Source: Streptomyces sp. NBC_00483
GTDB taxonomy: Bacteria > Actinomycetota > Actinomycetes > Streptomycetales > Streptomycetaceae
Length of the DNA stretch: 64,000 nucleotides
NCBI RefSeq assembly: GCF_036013745.1
Contig: NZ_CP107880.1
Coordinates: 4,030,001 to 4,094,000, forward strand
Direction of reading: 5' to 3'
The notes beneath the pieces were generated by a model. The model saw only the letters and a list, made by a program, of their open reading frames with translations. It was not told the origin of the DNA and ran no database searches. Shown in pieces: positions 9,156-18,253 of this stretch (position 1 is its first letter; every line of letters begins with the position of its first letter). The translations under genes and the position numbers were made by a program.

Positions 9156-10592
9156 CTAGTTGCGCTTCGCGAAGGCGGCGCTCTCGGGGTTGCGCTTCTT
9201 CAGGAAGAAGTACGAGACACCCAGGATCGCGGCCCAGACCGGAGCGGCGTACAGGGAGACGCGCGCGTCGGGGTCGATGCCCATGAGGACGATGACGAGG
9301 AAGATGAACGCCAGCGCGAGGCCGCTGACCCAGACGCCCCACGGAGCGCGGAACTCGGACTTCGGGAGCTCACCGCGGTCGGACTTGAGGCGGTAGCGGA
9401 TCTGGCAGATCAGGATGACGATCCAGGCCCACATGCCGGAGATGGTGGCGAAGGAGACGACGTAGTTGAACGCCTCGCCCGGCCACTGGTAGTTGATCCA
9501 GACGCCGACCAGCATCATCGCGGCGGAGAACGTGGTGCCGATGACCGGCAGACCGTTCTTGCTCAGCTTGGTGAAGAAGTTCGGGCCCTGGCCGTTCTGC
9601 GCGAGGTCGCGCAGCATGCGGCCGGTGGAGTACATGCCCGAGTTGCAGGAGGACAGCGCGGCGGTCAGCACGACGAAGTTGACGATGGCGGCGCCGATGC
9701 CCAGGCCCATCTTGTCGAAGGCGTGGACGAACGGGCTCTCGCCGGCCTTGAAGGACGTCCACGGCACGACCGAGAGGATCATGATCAGGGCGCCGACATA
9801 GAAGACGGCGATGCGCCACGGCACGGTGTTGATCGCCTTCGGCAGGACCTTCTTGGCGTCCTTGGCCTCACCCGCGGTGACGCCGACGAGCTCGACCGCG
9901 AGGAACGCGAACATCACCATCTGCAGGGTCATCAGCGTCGAGCCGATGCCGTTCTCGCCCGCGAAGAAGCCGCCGAGGTCCCACAGGTGCGAGATGGAGG
10001 CCGTGTCACCGACGTCGGAGAAGCCGATGGTGAGGATGCCGGCGCAGATCAGGATCATGCCGACGATGGCGGTGACCTTGACCGTGGAGAACCAGAACTC
10101 CAGCTCACCGAAGAGCTTCACGGAGATCAGGTTGGCGCCGTAGAGGATGACGGTGAAGACGAGTGCGGACACCCATTGCGGGATGTCCCACCAGAACGTC
10201 ATATAGGTGGCCGCCGCGGTGACCTCGGTCATGCCGGTGATGACCCAGAACAGCCAGTACGTCCAGCCGGTCGCGAAGCCCGCGAAGGGGCCGATGAACT
10301 CGCGCGCGTACTCCGAGAAGGAGCCGGACACGGGTCGGTACATGAGGAGCTCGCCGAGAGCCCGCATGATGCAGAAGATGACCACGCCGGCGACCGCGTA
10401 CGCCAGGATCAGGCTGGGCCCCGCCTTGGAGATGCCCTTGCCCGCACCGAGAAAGAGGCCGGTCCCGATGGCGCCGCCGATGGCGATCATCTGGATCTGC
10501 CGGGCCCCGAGTCCCCGCTTGTAACCCTCGTCGGTCTCGCCCTGCGCGGCCTCATTGCCGTCGTGCTGCTCGTCGACCTGCACTGAGGTCAT
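9156..10592 (-). CDS. Amino acid permease (APC superfamily, AAT family)
   Basis: This 478-aa polytopic importer has about 12 membrane segments. After a charged N-terminal stretch come GLGARQIQMIAIGGAIGTGL and FLGAGKGISKAGPS, the substrate-binding unwound helix 1 of the AAT family. The family includes GABA, asparagine, proline and aromatic permeases, and the substrate is not decidable here. GGAGAAAGG lies about 8 bases before the ATG at 10592. It is a single-gene unit with a terminator at 9075 and a 333-base promoter-side gap. Confidence 0.9.
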   Translation of the reverse strand: MTSVQVDEQHDGNEAAQGETDEGYKRGLGARQIQMIAIGGAIGTGLFLGAGKGISKAGPSLILAYAVAGVVIFCIMRALGELLMYRPVSGSFSEYAREFIGPFAGFATGWTYWLFWVITGMTEVTAAATYMTFWWDIPQWVSALVFTVILYGANLISVKLFGELEFWFSTVKVTAIVGMILICAGILTIGFSDVGDTASISHLWDLGGFFAGENGIGSTLMTLQMVMFAFLAVELVGVTAGEAKDAKKVLPKAINTVPWRIAVFYVGALIMILSVVPWTSFKAGESPFVHAFDKMGLGIGAAIVNFVVLTAALSSCNSGMYSTGRMLRDLAQNGQGPNFFTKLSKNGLPVIGTTFSAAMMLVGVWINYQWPGEAFNYVVSFATISGMWAWIVILICQIRYRLKSDRGELPKSEFRAPWGVWVSGLALAFIFLVIVLMGIDPDARVSLYAAPVWAAILGVSYFFLKKRNPESAAFAKRN

Positions 10593-10925
10593 GATGTGCG
10601 CCTTTCTCCATGCCGATCCGTGCCGTACTCGGCTCGGATCGACTGTGACGATCCTTTGGGGTCTGGGCCCCTGGATGGATGGAGCTTGTGCCTACCGGCG
10701 GTCGGCCGGTCGGGGCGCCCTCTGACTGGACAGGGGTGGCGTCCGTCAGGTGGTCGTGAAGATTTATCACGGCGTTCATCGGGGTCGGCCGAGACGCGTG
10801 TGGCGTACGCCACCAGCAAAAGGGGACAAAACAAATCACCGCGCCGCAATGTGGGTGGGTGCGGTGACGGGATCGTTATACGGATTTGAGGGCCCGCTGA
10901 GCGAACAGGCCAACCTGACCGACGG
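10593..10925. other. Non-coding gap upstream of the permease
   Basis: This 333-base stretch lies between the permease start and the DUF2017 stop. It is locally AT-richer (around 10750-10890) than the surroundings and presumably holds the permease promoter. CCTGACC-GAC-GGTCAGG at 10914-10930 is a small hairpin overlapping the DUF2017 stop codon. I see no convincing gene. Confidence 0.5.
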
Positions 10926-11531
10926 TCAGGCCGTCAGGGTCTCGACGAGGGTCTCCTGCAGCCCGCCGAGCCACAGATATGCCATCACCATCGGCTTGCG
11001 TGCGTCGTCGTCAGGGAGCCGGTAGAGGAGGTCCGTGTCCTCCTCGTCGGTGATGTCGAGGCGGGTGCCGATCGCGAGGCGCAGATCGTTGAGCGCGCGC
11101 ATCCACTGGATGGACTCGCTCTGGGACAGCTTGAGGACCGCTCCCCCGTCGCCCGCCGGGCTCAACGTGTCCAGCGTGCGGATCACCGCGAGGGCGTCCT
11201 CGCGCTTGCCGGCCCGCAGATCGTTCTCGGTGAAGCGGCGGAACTCCGAGGAGTGGGCGCGCAGCTCCTCGGCGTCCTCGACGCTCTCACCCTCGCCGCC
11301 CGGACCGCCGTACGCGTCGGGGAAGAGGCGGCGCAGCACCGCGTCGGAGGGCGGTTCGCTCGGACCCTCGGCGAAGAGCTCCGCGAGCGGGTCGTCGCTC
11401 ACCTCACCGCCGGGCCCTGGCCCGATCAGCTCCAGGAGCTGGACCGCCAGCGAGCGGATGATGGAGATCTCGACGTCGTCGAGGGCGACGGCCGCGCCGC
11501 CACCGGGGATCGGTTCGAAATGTCCTGGCAT
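10926..11531 (-). CDS. DUF2017 family protein
   Basis: The 201-aa soluble, acidic protein matches the actinobacterial DUF2017 family, whose genes typically follow clpS. Recognisable features are the N-terminal DDVEISIIRSLAVQLLELIG helix and the C-terminal RLPDDDARKPMVMAYLWLGGL. The start is 10 bases after the clpS stop, so the two are co-transcribed. The biochemical function is unknown. Its constant pairing with clpS suggests a link to N-degron or Clp proteolysis (inference). Confidence 0.88.
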   Translation of the reverse strand: MPGHFEPIPGGGAAVALDDVEISIIRSLAVQLLELIGPGPGGEVSDDPLAELFAEGPSEPPSDAVLRRLFPDAYGGPGGEGESVEDAEELRAHSSEFRRFTENDLRAGKREDALAVIRTLDTLSPAGDGGAVLKLSQSESIQWMRALNDLRLAIGTRLDITDEEDTDLLYRLPDDDARKPMVMAYLWLGGLQETLVETLTA

Positions 11532-11541
11532 CGGGATGCTG

Positions 11542-11859
11542 CTACTTCCGATCCTGTTGAAGCGTGGCCCACAGGCCGTATCCGTGCATCGCCTGCACGT
11601 CGCGTTCCATCTCTTCGCGGGAGCCGCTGGAGACGACGGCCCGACCCTTCTGGTGCACGTCCATCATGAGCTTGGTGGCCTTGTCCTTGGAGTACCCGAA
11701 GTACGTCTGGAAGACGTACGTCACGTAACTCATGAGGTTCACCGGATCGTTGTGGACGAGCGTGATCCAAGGGGTGTCCGGCTCGGGGACGACGGACGCG
11801 TCCTCCGTCGTCTCGGGCCTTTCGATCTCAAGGGGTGCTGGAGCCGTCACAGGGCCCAT
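11542..11859 (-). CDS. clpS: ClpS adaptor of the ATP-dependent Clp protease
   Basis: This 105-aa adaptor delivers N-degron substrates to ClpA/ClpC-ClpP. A disordered N-terminal arm of about 35 residues precedes the core, which contains [19 protein letters not shown] with the substrate-site Asn-Asp and the [11 protein letters not shown] helix. I chose the ATG at 11859 because the upstream MRGAGGGGS lacks conservation. It overlaps no gene and is divergent from pncB. Confidence 0.94.
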   Translation of the reverse strand: MGPVTAPAPLEIERPETTEDASVVPEPDTPWITLVHNDPVNLMSYVTYVFQTYFGYSKDKATKLMMDVHQKGRAVVSSGSREEMERDVQAMHGYGLWATLQQDRK

Positions 11860-11939
11860 GCTGCCACCACCACCCGCCCCACGCACAAACGGACGCAGAA
11901 ATCGTCACCCTGACGCTAATCGGGGGTAGCATCAATCCT

Positions 11940-13268
11940 ATGAACACAGCGGACCTGGGCCTGCCGGTGGACGTTCCGTCGACGGCGCTCTTCACCGACC
12001 ACTATGAGCTGACGATGCTGCAGGCGGCCCTGCGCGGGGGCACCGCCGACCGGCACTCGGTCTTCGAGGTCTTCACCCGGCGACTGCCCGAGGGGCGCCG
12101 CTACGGCGTCGTCGCGGGCACCGGGCGCGTCCTGGACGCCGTCGAGAACTTCCGCTTCGACGCGGCCGTGCTCGACTTCCTCCGCGAGCGCGACGTCGTC
12201 GACGAGCCGACGCTCCAGTGGCTCGCGGACTACCGCTTCTCCGGCGACATCTGGGGCTACCCCGAGGGCGAGGTCTACTTCCCCGGCTCCCCCGTGCTGC
12301 GCGTCGAGGGCTCCTTCGCCGAGTGCGTGCTCCTGGAGACGGTGATCCTCTCGATCCTCAACCACGACTCGGCGATCGCCGCCGCCGCGTCCCGGATGTC
12401 CTCGGCCGCCGGTGACCGGCCGCTGATCGAGATGGGCGCGCGCCGTACGCACGAGCTGGCCGCCGTGGCCGCCTCGCGCGCCGCGTACGTGGGCGGGTTC
12501 GCGACGACCTCGGACCTGGCGGCCGGATTCCGGTACGGGATCCCGACCGTCGGCACCAGCGCGCACGCCTTCACGCTGATCCACGACACCGAGCGGGACG
12601 CCTTCCGGGCCCAGGTCGACTCCCTGGGCAAGGGGACGACGCTGCTCGTGGACACGTACGACGTGCAGGAGGCGGTCGCGACGGCCGTCGAGATCGCGGG
12701 GCCCGAGCTGGGCGCCGTCCGGATCGACTCCGGCGACCTGCTGCTCGTCGCGCACCGGGTGCGCCAGCAGCTGGACGAGCTGGGCGCCGAGAACACCAAG
12801 ATCGTCGTCACCTCCGACCTCGACGAGTACGCCATCGCCTCGCTCGCCGCCTCGCCCGTGGACGCGTACGGGGTGGGTACGCAGCTGGTGACCGGGTCCG
12901 GGCAGCCCACCTGCTCCATGGTCTACAAGCTGGTCGCGCGCGCAGAGTCCGCCGACCCGAAGGCGCCGCTGGTGCCCGTGGCGAAGAAGTCGGCGGGCGG
13001 GAAGACCTCGATCGGCGGCCGCAAGTGGGCCGCGCGCCGGCCGGACGCGGACGGGGTCGCGGAGGCCGAGGTCGTCGGCACGGGGGCCGTCCCCGAGGAG
13101 CTGGCCGACCGGCAGCTCCTCGTCGAGCTGGTCAAGGGCGGCGAGGTGGTGGCCCGTGAGCCGCTCGACGCGGTGCGCGAGCGGCACATCGCGGCGCGCG
13201 ACCGGCTGCCGCTGTCGGCCACGCAGCTGTCCAGGGGCGAGCCGGTCATTCCGACCGAGTACGTCTGA
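11940..13268 (+). CDS. pncB: Nicotinate phosphoribosyltransferase
   Basis: This 442-aa cytosolic enzyme of the Preiss-Handler pathway makes nicotinate mononucleotide from nicotinate and PRPP. FTDHYELTMLQAAL, VFEVFTRRLPEGRRYGV and VGTSAHAFTL (with the phosphorylatable His region) are diagnostic. The ATG at 11940 has no good ribosome-binding site at normal distance. TAGCAT lies 8 bases upstream as a possible -10, consistent with a leaderless transcript. The nicotinamidase gene follows, giving a salvage pair. Confidence 0.95.
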   Translation: MNTADLGLPVDVPSTALFTDHYELTMLQAALRGGTADRHSVFEVFTRRLPEGRRYGVVAGTGRVLDAVENFRFDAAVLDFLRERDVVDEPTLQWLADYRFSGDIWGYPEGEVYFPGSPVLRVEGSFAECVLLETVILSILNHDSAIAAAASRMSSAAGDRPLIEMGARRTHELAAVAASRAAYVGGFATTSDLAAGFRYGIPTVGTSAHAFTLIHDTERDAFRAQVDSLGKGTTLLVDTYDVQEAVATAVEIAGPELGAVRIDSGDLLLVAHRVRQQLDELGAENTKIVVTSDLDEYAIASLAASPVDAYGVGTQLVTGSGQPTCSMVYKLVARAESADPKAPLVPVAKKSAGGKTSIGGRKWAARRPDADGVAEAEVVGTGAVPEELADRQLLVELVKGGEVVAREPLDAVRERHIAARDRLPLSATQLSRGEPVIPTEYV

Positions 13269-13382
13269 GGCTGTTTGGGGCCGTCCGGGGACGGACGGCC
13301 CTCTCGAGCGCCCCCCATGCCCTCTCCCGCAACGCACTTGAAGCTTCTACGCTCGTAGTCTCCAAGCAGAAGGACAGCAATC

Positions 13383-13973
13383 ATGCGTCGCGCCCTGATC
13401 GTCGTGGATGTGCAGAACGACTTCTGCGAGGGCGGCAGCCTCGCGGTGGCGGGGGGTGCCGATGTCGCTGCCGCGATCACCGATCTCGTCGGGCAGACCG
13501 GCGGCGGTTGCTACCAGCACGTCGTCGCCACGCGTGATCATCATGTCGATCCCGGTGAGCACTTCTCGGAGGCGCCGGACTTCGTGCACAGCTGGCCGCG
13601 GCACTGTGTCGCGGGGACCGAGGGGGTCGGGTTCCATCCGAACTTCGCCCCCGCGGTGGCCTCCGGCGCGATCGACGCGGTGTTCGACAAGGGGGCGTAC
13701 TCGGCCGCCTACAGCGGGTTCGAGGGGGCGGACGAGAACGGGGTGCCGCTGGAGGAGTGGTTGCGGCGGCGGGAGGTGTCCGAGGTGGATGTGGTCGGGA
13801 TCGCCACGGATCACTGCGTGCGGGCCACTGCCGTGGATGCGGTGCGGGCCGGGTTCCGTACGAAGGTGTTGCTCGACCTGACCGCCGGGGTGGCGGCCTC
13901 CTCCACCGAGGCGGCACTCGAGGAGCTGCGCTCGGCCGGCGTCGAACTCACGGGTAAGCCAGTCGTGGCCTAG
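13383..13973 (+). CDS. pncA: Nicotinamidase (isochorismatase family)
   Basis: This 196-aa enzyme deamidates nicotinamide to nicotinate, the substrate of PncB just upstream. It has the catalytic Asp9 in VVDVQNDFC, the metal-site TRDHHVDPGEHF and the nucleophile-bearing IATDHCVRATAVDA. AAGGA lies about 8 bases before the ATG. The 114-base gap after pncB has no strong hairpin, so partial co-transcription is possible. Confidence 0.95.
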   Translation: MRRALIVVDVQNDFCEGGSLAVAGGADVAAAITDLVGQTGGGCYQHVVATRDHHVDPGEHFSEAPDFVHSWPRHCVAGTEGVGFHPNFAPAVASGAIDAVFDKGAYSAAYSGFEGADENGVPLEEWLRRREVSEVDVVGIATDHCVRATAVDAVRAGFRTKVLLDLTAGVAASSTEAALEELRSAGVELTGKPVVA

Positions 13974-13985
13974 GTCGCGGGGTGG

Positions 13986-14321
13986 TCAGACGCCCGACGG
14001 GCTCACTCTGCCCGGCAAGAGGGTGCGTATGGGGTGCCAGAGTTCGCCGGATCTTGTGTCCGGGGCCGTACGCCAGATCAGGCCGTCCGGGTGGTGGAGG
14101 ACCGCCGTTATCTCGTCCGGGGTCGGTGGCTGGGCGTTGCCTCTGAGGTAGACCGCGCGCAGGCCCAGATTGCGCAGGCGGGTCAGGGCGCGGGCCCGGT
14201 TCGTGGCGTGCACCAGGAACCGTACGGCGCCGTCGCCGGGGCCTGGCGCGGGCAGCGTCAGAGCGACCACCACGGTGCCTCCCGGCAGCTTGCAGAACCC
14301 TCCTGCGGACATGACTGTCAC
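13986..14321 (-). CDS. Conserved hypothetical protein
   Basis: The 111-aa protein has a GTG start at 14321 or an ATG three codons later. It has no signal peptide or membrane segment. It mixes beta-prone N-terminal sequence (VVVALTLP) with Arg-rich RARALTRLRNLGLRAVYLRG. I do not recognise a family. It is convergent with pncA and upstream of nothing on its strand, so it is a single gene. Confidence 0.65.
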   Translation of the reverse strand: MTVMSAGGFCKLPGGTVVVALTLPAPGPGDGAVRFLVHATNRARALTRLRNLGLRAVYLRGNAQPPTPDEITAVLHHPDGLIWRTAPDTRSGELWHPIRTLLPGRVSPSGV

Positions 14322-14376
14322 ACCCCCGTGGGACGTAGTGTCAATAAGGAACTCACAGGACGCACCTAAACACGAC

Positions 14377-14407
14377 CGGCCGCGACCCCGCTAGAGGGTC
14401 GCGGCCG
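14377..14407 (-). terminator. 12-bp hairpin terminator of the M6 protease gene
   Basis: CGGCCGCGACCC pairs perfectly across a 7-nt loop, 30 bases beyond the M6 protease stop codon. Confidence 0.8.
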
Positions 14408-14436
14408 ATACGTTTCTGACCTGCGGTTTTGCCGTG

Positions 14437-16845
14437 CTACTTGGCCGAGGGGCCCACCTTGATCGTCATCGAGGAGCCGTCGAGCGGCTGCTTCACGATG
14501 CTGATCTTGGTGTTGGTGTCAGTTGTGCGCACGCTTCCCGTGGGGTTCTCCTCGTACCAGTACGTGCCCTTGTGATCGTCGAAGACGGGGACGCCGGCCT
14601 GCGCCGGGATCTTCGTTTCGACGCCCAGCTTGTGGAGCTTCATGCCGGGGACCGGGTAGCGGCCGAAGGCGGCGTCGTACGGCGTGATCTTGTTCGTGAT
14701 CAGCTTGCCGTCGGACCACTTCAGCGGCTTCGCGTGCGCGTCGACCGGGAGGATCAGACCCTTGCCGGGGTGCTGGCCGACGTTGTTGTTGCGCTGCGAG
14801 GTGTCCCACTGCCAGACCATGAGGCCGGGGCGGTAGGAGTAGTGCTCGACCCAGTTCTGCTTGGCGCCGCCGTCACGCCAACCGAAGTTGTACGGGCCGG
14901 ACTTGAGGGTCTTGTCGTAACTCACGTACTGGCGGTTCTCGGCGAGGTAGAACTGCGGGTAGTCGCCGGAGATCGAGGCTCCGACGCGGGAGAAGCCGCG
15001 CGTGGTCCAACCCGCCTGCTCCGTCTCGGCGTTGTCGGAGAACAGCGTCGCGCCGTCCGCCTTGACCGTGAAGTTGTCGAAGGCGAAGCCCATTTGGGCC
15101 ACTCCGCCGTCGGTCTTGTAGCGGAAGCGGACGTCGATCTTCTGGCCGGCGTAGGCGTCCAGCGGGTAACTCAGGTGCTGGAACTTGCCGTTGGTGCCCG
15201 TGAGGGCCGGCTTGTCGCCGCCGTCGCGCGGGAGGGGCTGGCCGTCGGCGGTGCCGTCGATGGTCTTCCAGCTCGCGCCGCCGTCGGTCGACACCTGCGT
15301 GTACAGGTAGTCGTAGTCCTTCTCGATGTCGTACCAGCCGTCGAGTTCGAGGGCCGCCGATGTCTTGCCGGTCAGGTCGACCGTGCGCGAGAGGGTGTTG
15401 TCCAGGTCGTCGCCGTAGTCCGACCACCACTGCTTCGTGCCCTCGGTGGGCTTCACGATGTCCGTGGTGACGTTCTTCTTCGGCAGTTCGACGACGAGCG
15501 CCTGCTTGAGCTTGGTGTTGTACTCCGAGACACCCAGCTTGTGCGTCGACTTGGTGGCGGCCTTCGCCTTGTCGTAGTTCAGCCAGCCGAGCTGGAGCTT
15601 GTCCCAGGCCGTCATGTCGCCCGGCATGTCGCCGATCGAGTCCTTGCCGGTGCCGAGCCAGGAGCCCGCCGACATCAGCGACCAGAAGCCGACCGAGTTC
15701 TCGCCGGTGTACGTCGTGTCGTACAGGTCCGGCAGGCCCAGGTCGTGGCCGTACTCGTGGGCGAAGACGCCGAGGCCGCCGTTCTCCGGCTGCATCGTGT
15801 AGTCGCCGACCCAGATGCCGGTGTCGCCGATCGGGGTGCCGCCCGCCTTGAAGCCGGAGGGGCCCGTGTCGCCGTCGTCACGACTGAAGGCGTAACCGCG
15901 GTGCGCCCAGAGGGAGTCGCCGCCCTGCGCGCCGCCGCCGGCCGAGCCGTCCTCGCCCGCGTGGACGATCTGGAAGTGGTCGATGTAGCCGTCGGGCTCG
16001 TTGAAGTTGCCGTCGTTGTCGTGGTCCGTGCGGTCCCACTGGTCGTACTGGGCCATGTCGGCCTTGATGTCGGCGTCCGACTTGCCGGCCGTCTTCTGCT
16101 GCGCGACCCAGGCGTTGACGCCGTCGCGGACCAGGTCCTCGACGTTCGGGCAGTTGTCGGCGCCGCAGTAGTTGGAGCCGTAACGGGCCTCGTTGTACTC
16201 GACCTTGACCCAGTCGGAGACCTCGCCCTCGACCGAGTAGCGGCCCGATGAGGTCTTCTCGTAGTACGTCTTGAGGGACTCGGCACCCTTGCCCGACGCG
16301 GTCTTGCCGTCGCCGAAGTAAAGGTCCTTGTAGTGCTGGGAGTTGTAGTCCTTCTGCCAGGCCGTGCTGTTGTCCTTGGCACGGTCCGGCTCGGCTATCC
16401 GGTTGTGCAACGGGCCCGGCGTGCCGCCGTACTTGGGCTTCAGCTCGTCCGTGTCGTCGTCCGCGCGGTCGACCAGGGTCGTGTTGTCGACCTTGTCGCC
16501 GAACTCGGTCAGGATCGTGAAGATCTTGTCCGTGCGCTCGCGGCCCAGCTCTACGTACTTGCCCTTCGACAGCTCCACGACCTTGGAGCCGTGCTTCTCC
16601 TGGACCTTCGAGTCGCCCTGGAGGACCTGCTGCAGCGCCGCCTGCCGCTGCTTCTCCTGCTGCTTGCTGAACGGGCCGTCGAAGACGTGGCCCTTGCCCC
16701 CGTACGTCTTTCCGTCGGCGGTCGCACTCGCCCTGGCCGGGGTGTCGGCCTGAGCGGTGGTCGCCGCGAGCGAGCCCGTGGCCGCGGTGGCGGCGAGGGT
16801 CGCGAGCACGGCGACCGATCTCAACGCCCGTCTCTTGGTGGTCAC
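14437..16845 (-). CDS. Secreted M6 (immune inhibitor A) metalloprotease
   Basis: This 802-aa exported protease has a Sec signal with basic KRR, a hydrophobic stretch and a TAQA cleavage site near residue 34. The zinc site HEYGHDLGLPDLYD spans residues 363-376 and is typical of M6 peptidases. Acidic, Ca-binding-like repeats (DNDGNFNEPDG) precede it, and a C-terminal beta-rich domain with VSTDGGASWKTIDG follows. I chose the GTG at 16845 because GGAGGAGGGG lies about 10 bases upstream and the signal peptide begins there. The longer frame to 16947 has no such support. It is a single-gene unit with its own terminator. Confidence 0.92.
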   Translation of the reverse strand: MTTKRRALRSVAVLATLAATAATGSLAATTAQADTPARASATADGKTYGGKGHVFDGPFSKQQEKQRQAALQQVLQGDSKVQEKHGSKVVELSKGKYVELGRERTDKIFTILTEFGDKVDNTTLVDRADDDTDELKPKYGGTPGPLHNRIAEPDRAKDNSTAWQKDYNSQHYKDLYFGDGKTASGKGAESLKTYYEKTSSGRYSVEGEVSDWVKVEYNEARYGSNYCGADNCPNVEDLVRDGVNAWVAQQKTAGKSDADIKADMAQYDQWDRTDHDNDGNFNEPDGYIDHFQIVHAGEDGSAGGGAQGGDSLWAHRGYAFSRDDGDTGPSGFKAGGTPIGDTGIWVGDYTMQPENGGLGVFAHEYGHDLGLPDLYDTTYTGENSVGFWSLMSAGSWLGTGKDSIGDMPGDMTAWDKLQLGWLNYDKAKAATKSTHKLGVSEYNTKLKQALVVELPKKNVTTDIVKPTEGTKQWWSDYGDDLDNTLSRTVDLTGKTSAALELDGWYDIEKDYDYLYTQVSTDGGASWKTIDGTADGQPLPRDGGDKPALTGTNGKFQHLSYPLDAYAGQKIDVRFRYKTDGGVAQMGFAFDNFTVKADGATLFSDNAETEQAGWTTRGFSRVGASISGDYPQFYLAENRQYVSYDKTLKSGPYNFGWRDGGAKQNWVEHYSYRPGLMVWQWDTSQRNNNVGQHPGKGLILPVDAHAKPLKWSDGKLITNKITPYDAAFGRYPVPGMKLHKLGVETKIPAQAGVPVFDDHKGTYWYEENPTGSVRTTDTNTKISIVKQPLDGSSMTIKVGPSAK

Positions 16846-17159
16846 TTGAGTGGTCCCCTCCTCCGTGGCGTGAGCGCCACGCGTCACAAGTGACGTCATT
16901 TGACCGGAGGTAGAGAAGAAATAATAGACCTTGACTGAGACATTCACTTTGCACTATGCAGAGCGATTGGTTCGGAATACGGACGGATCGACAGCGGCCG
17001 CTCCATGGGCAACAGGCGCGCCCTGCCGTCCACTTGGCGGACCCGGTGACTCCGTGCGCCCCCCATGCTCCTGCGGCAATGCTTAGGGCATGCTTACCGG
17101 GTGCTCTGCTCGGGCACAGGTCCGAATAGTCCCCCGATGTCACGAGGACGGATCTCACC
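16846..17159. promoter_or_regulatory. Divergent promoter region of the M6 protease and a small membrane protein
   Basis: The 314-base gap lies between divergent genes. It contains an AT-rich patch around 16910-16965 (unusual for this window) and the 8-bp palindrome TGACGTCA near 16892-16899. No coding capacity is convincing. Secreted-protease promoters in Streptomyces are often developmentally controlled, but no specific site is provable here. Confidence 0.4.
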
Positions 17160-17456
17160 ATGCCTCGCCCGACTGTCGCTCAGCTCGCCTACGGTTCGGC
17201 CACCGTCGTCTGCTCCACCATCGCCATGGTCCTGCTGTCCCAGACCGAATCGGGCCCCGGTGTCCCGGTCATCGCCGTCTCGGCGCTCATTCTGGGACTG
17301 TTCGTGGCGATGTCGGTGCCGACCCGCAAACGAGATCCCGAGGCCGGACCCGGCTCCGCCGAGGAGCGGGTGCCGGCGCAGCGCCTCAGCACCAGGGTCC
17401 CCTCCCCCTCGGCCTCGGCCGAGGCCTCACGCGCACGCGAACCGGCGGGCCCGTGA
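17160..17456 (+). CDS. Small membrane protein, function unknown
   Basis: The 98-aa protein has two predicted membrane segments (about residues 8-27 and 35-53) and a charged, Ser/Glu/Arg-rich cytoplasmic tail. There is no recognisable family motif. It starts at the ATG at 17160 after GAGGACGGATCTCACC, with GAGGA 11-15 bases upstream. It is convergent with the RDD gene. Confidence 0.65.
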   Translation: MPRPTVAQLAYGSATVVCSTIAMVLLSQTESGPGVPVIAVSALILGLFVAMSVPTRKRDPEAGPGSAEERVPAQRLSTRVPSPSASAEASRAREPAGP

Positions 17457-17492
17457 GACACGGACCCGCCGGTTCGCCGGTGTGGACTTCTG

Positions 17493-18140
17493 TCAGGCGG
17501 CGCTGACCACCACGGTTTTCGCCGCCTTGTCGTGCAGACCCTGCTTGTAGGGCTTGTCGAAGAAGCTCCAGCCGCCGCAGATCGCTGTCCAGATGCAGGC
17601 GCAGCAGAACACCGCGGGCACCCACAGGACGACCGCGCGCAACAGGTTGGTCTGCATGCTGGGCGTCGCGCCGTCGCTCAGGTTGGCGACGCGCAGCTTC
17701 AGCCACTTCTTGCCGAGCGTCTGCCCGGTCTTCGCCGTCATGATCGTGTCGTAGCCGACGTAGAGAATGGCCCCGATCAGCGACTGGGCGAGCCGCTTGC
17801 CCGCGTCCATCTCGTCGGTGTCGATGTTGTACTGGCCGACCCCGAAGATCCACGACAGCAGGCCCACCACGATCGCGATGAGGATGATGTCGATGATCCG
17901 CGCGAGGACGCGCTTGCCGCTGTCGGCCAGCGGCGGCATCCCCGCGAGCGGGTCGGCGGCGCCGTAGCCGCCACCGTAGGGATCACCGCCGTACGGGGGC
18001 GGTGGTGGGGGCGCCGAGTCGTAGGGGTTCTGGGAGTTGTCGTACGGCGAGCCGCCGCCCTGGTCGTTGGGCGGCGGCTTACGGAACGGGTCGTCGTCCG
18101 GCGGCTGGCCGGACCCGGAGGGCGGCGGTTCGGTGCTCAT
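17493..18140 (-). CDS. RDD family membrane protein
   Basis: The 215-aa protein has a Pro/Gly/Tyr-rich disordered N-terminal half (to about residue 75). The RDD domain follows: KRVLARIIDIILIAIVVGLL gives the R-DD pattern, and two further hydrophobic helices follow. The function of RDD proteins is mostly unresolved, with Na+/H+ antiport proposed for some. A second, larger RDD gene lies directly upstream on the same strand, separated by a 20-bp tandem repeat, suggesting paralogous duplication. Confidence 0.85.
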   Translation of the reverse strand: MSTEPPPSGSGQPPDDDPFRKPPPNDQGGGSPYDNSQNPYDSAPPPPPPYGGDPYGGGYGAADPLAGMPPLADSGKRVLARIIDIILIAIVVGLLSWIFGVGQYNIDTDEMDAGKRLAQSLIGAILYVGYDTIMTAKTGQTLGKKWLKLRVANLSDGATPSMQTNLLRAVVLWVPAVFCCACIWTAICGGWSFFDKPYKQGLHDKAAKTVVVSAA

Positions 18141-18193
18141 GGCCCGAGTGGAACGCGAACCCCGCCGCCGTGCACGTGGCGGGCCGCCGTCCG

Positions 18194-18253
18194 GATGACC
18201 CTGCCGTCAGTCGGATGACTCTGCCGTCGGTCGGACGACCCTGCCGTCAGTCG
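18194..18253. repeat. Three tandem copies of a 20-bp unit
   Basis: GATGACCCTGCCGTCAGTCG, GATGACTCTGCCGTCGGTCG and GACGACCCTGCCGTCAGTCG follow head to tail. The last unit runs 7 bases into the 3' end of the larger RDD gene, including its stop codon. Confidence 0.85.

Noticed and set aside
14434..16251. A 605-codon frame antisense to the M6 protease gene
   Set aside because: Composition is Val/Arg/Asp-rich shadow. The opposite strand has a signal peptide and HEYGH zinc site.
16892..16899. TGACGTCA palindrome as a CRE-like operator
   Set aside because: An 8-bp palindrome is expected by chance in this length of sequence and no second copy or family context supports it.
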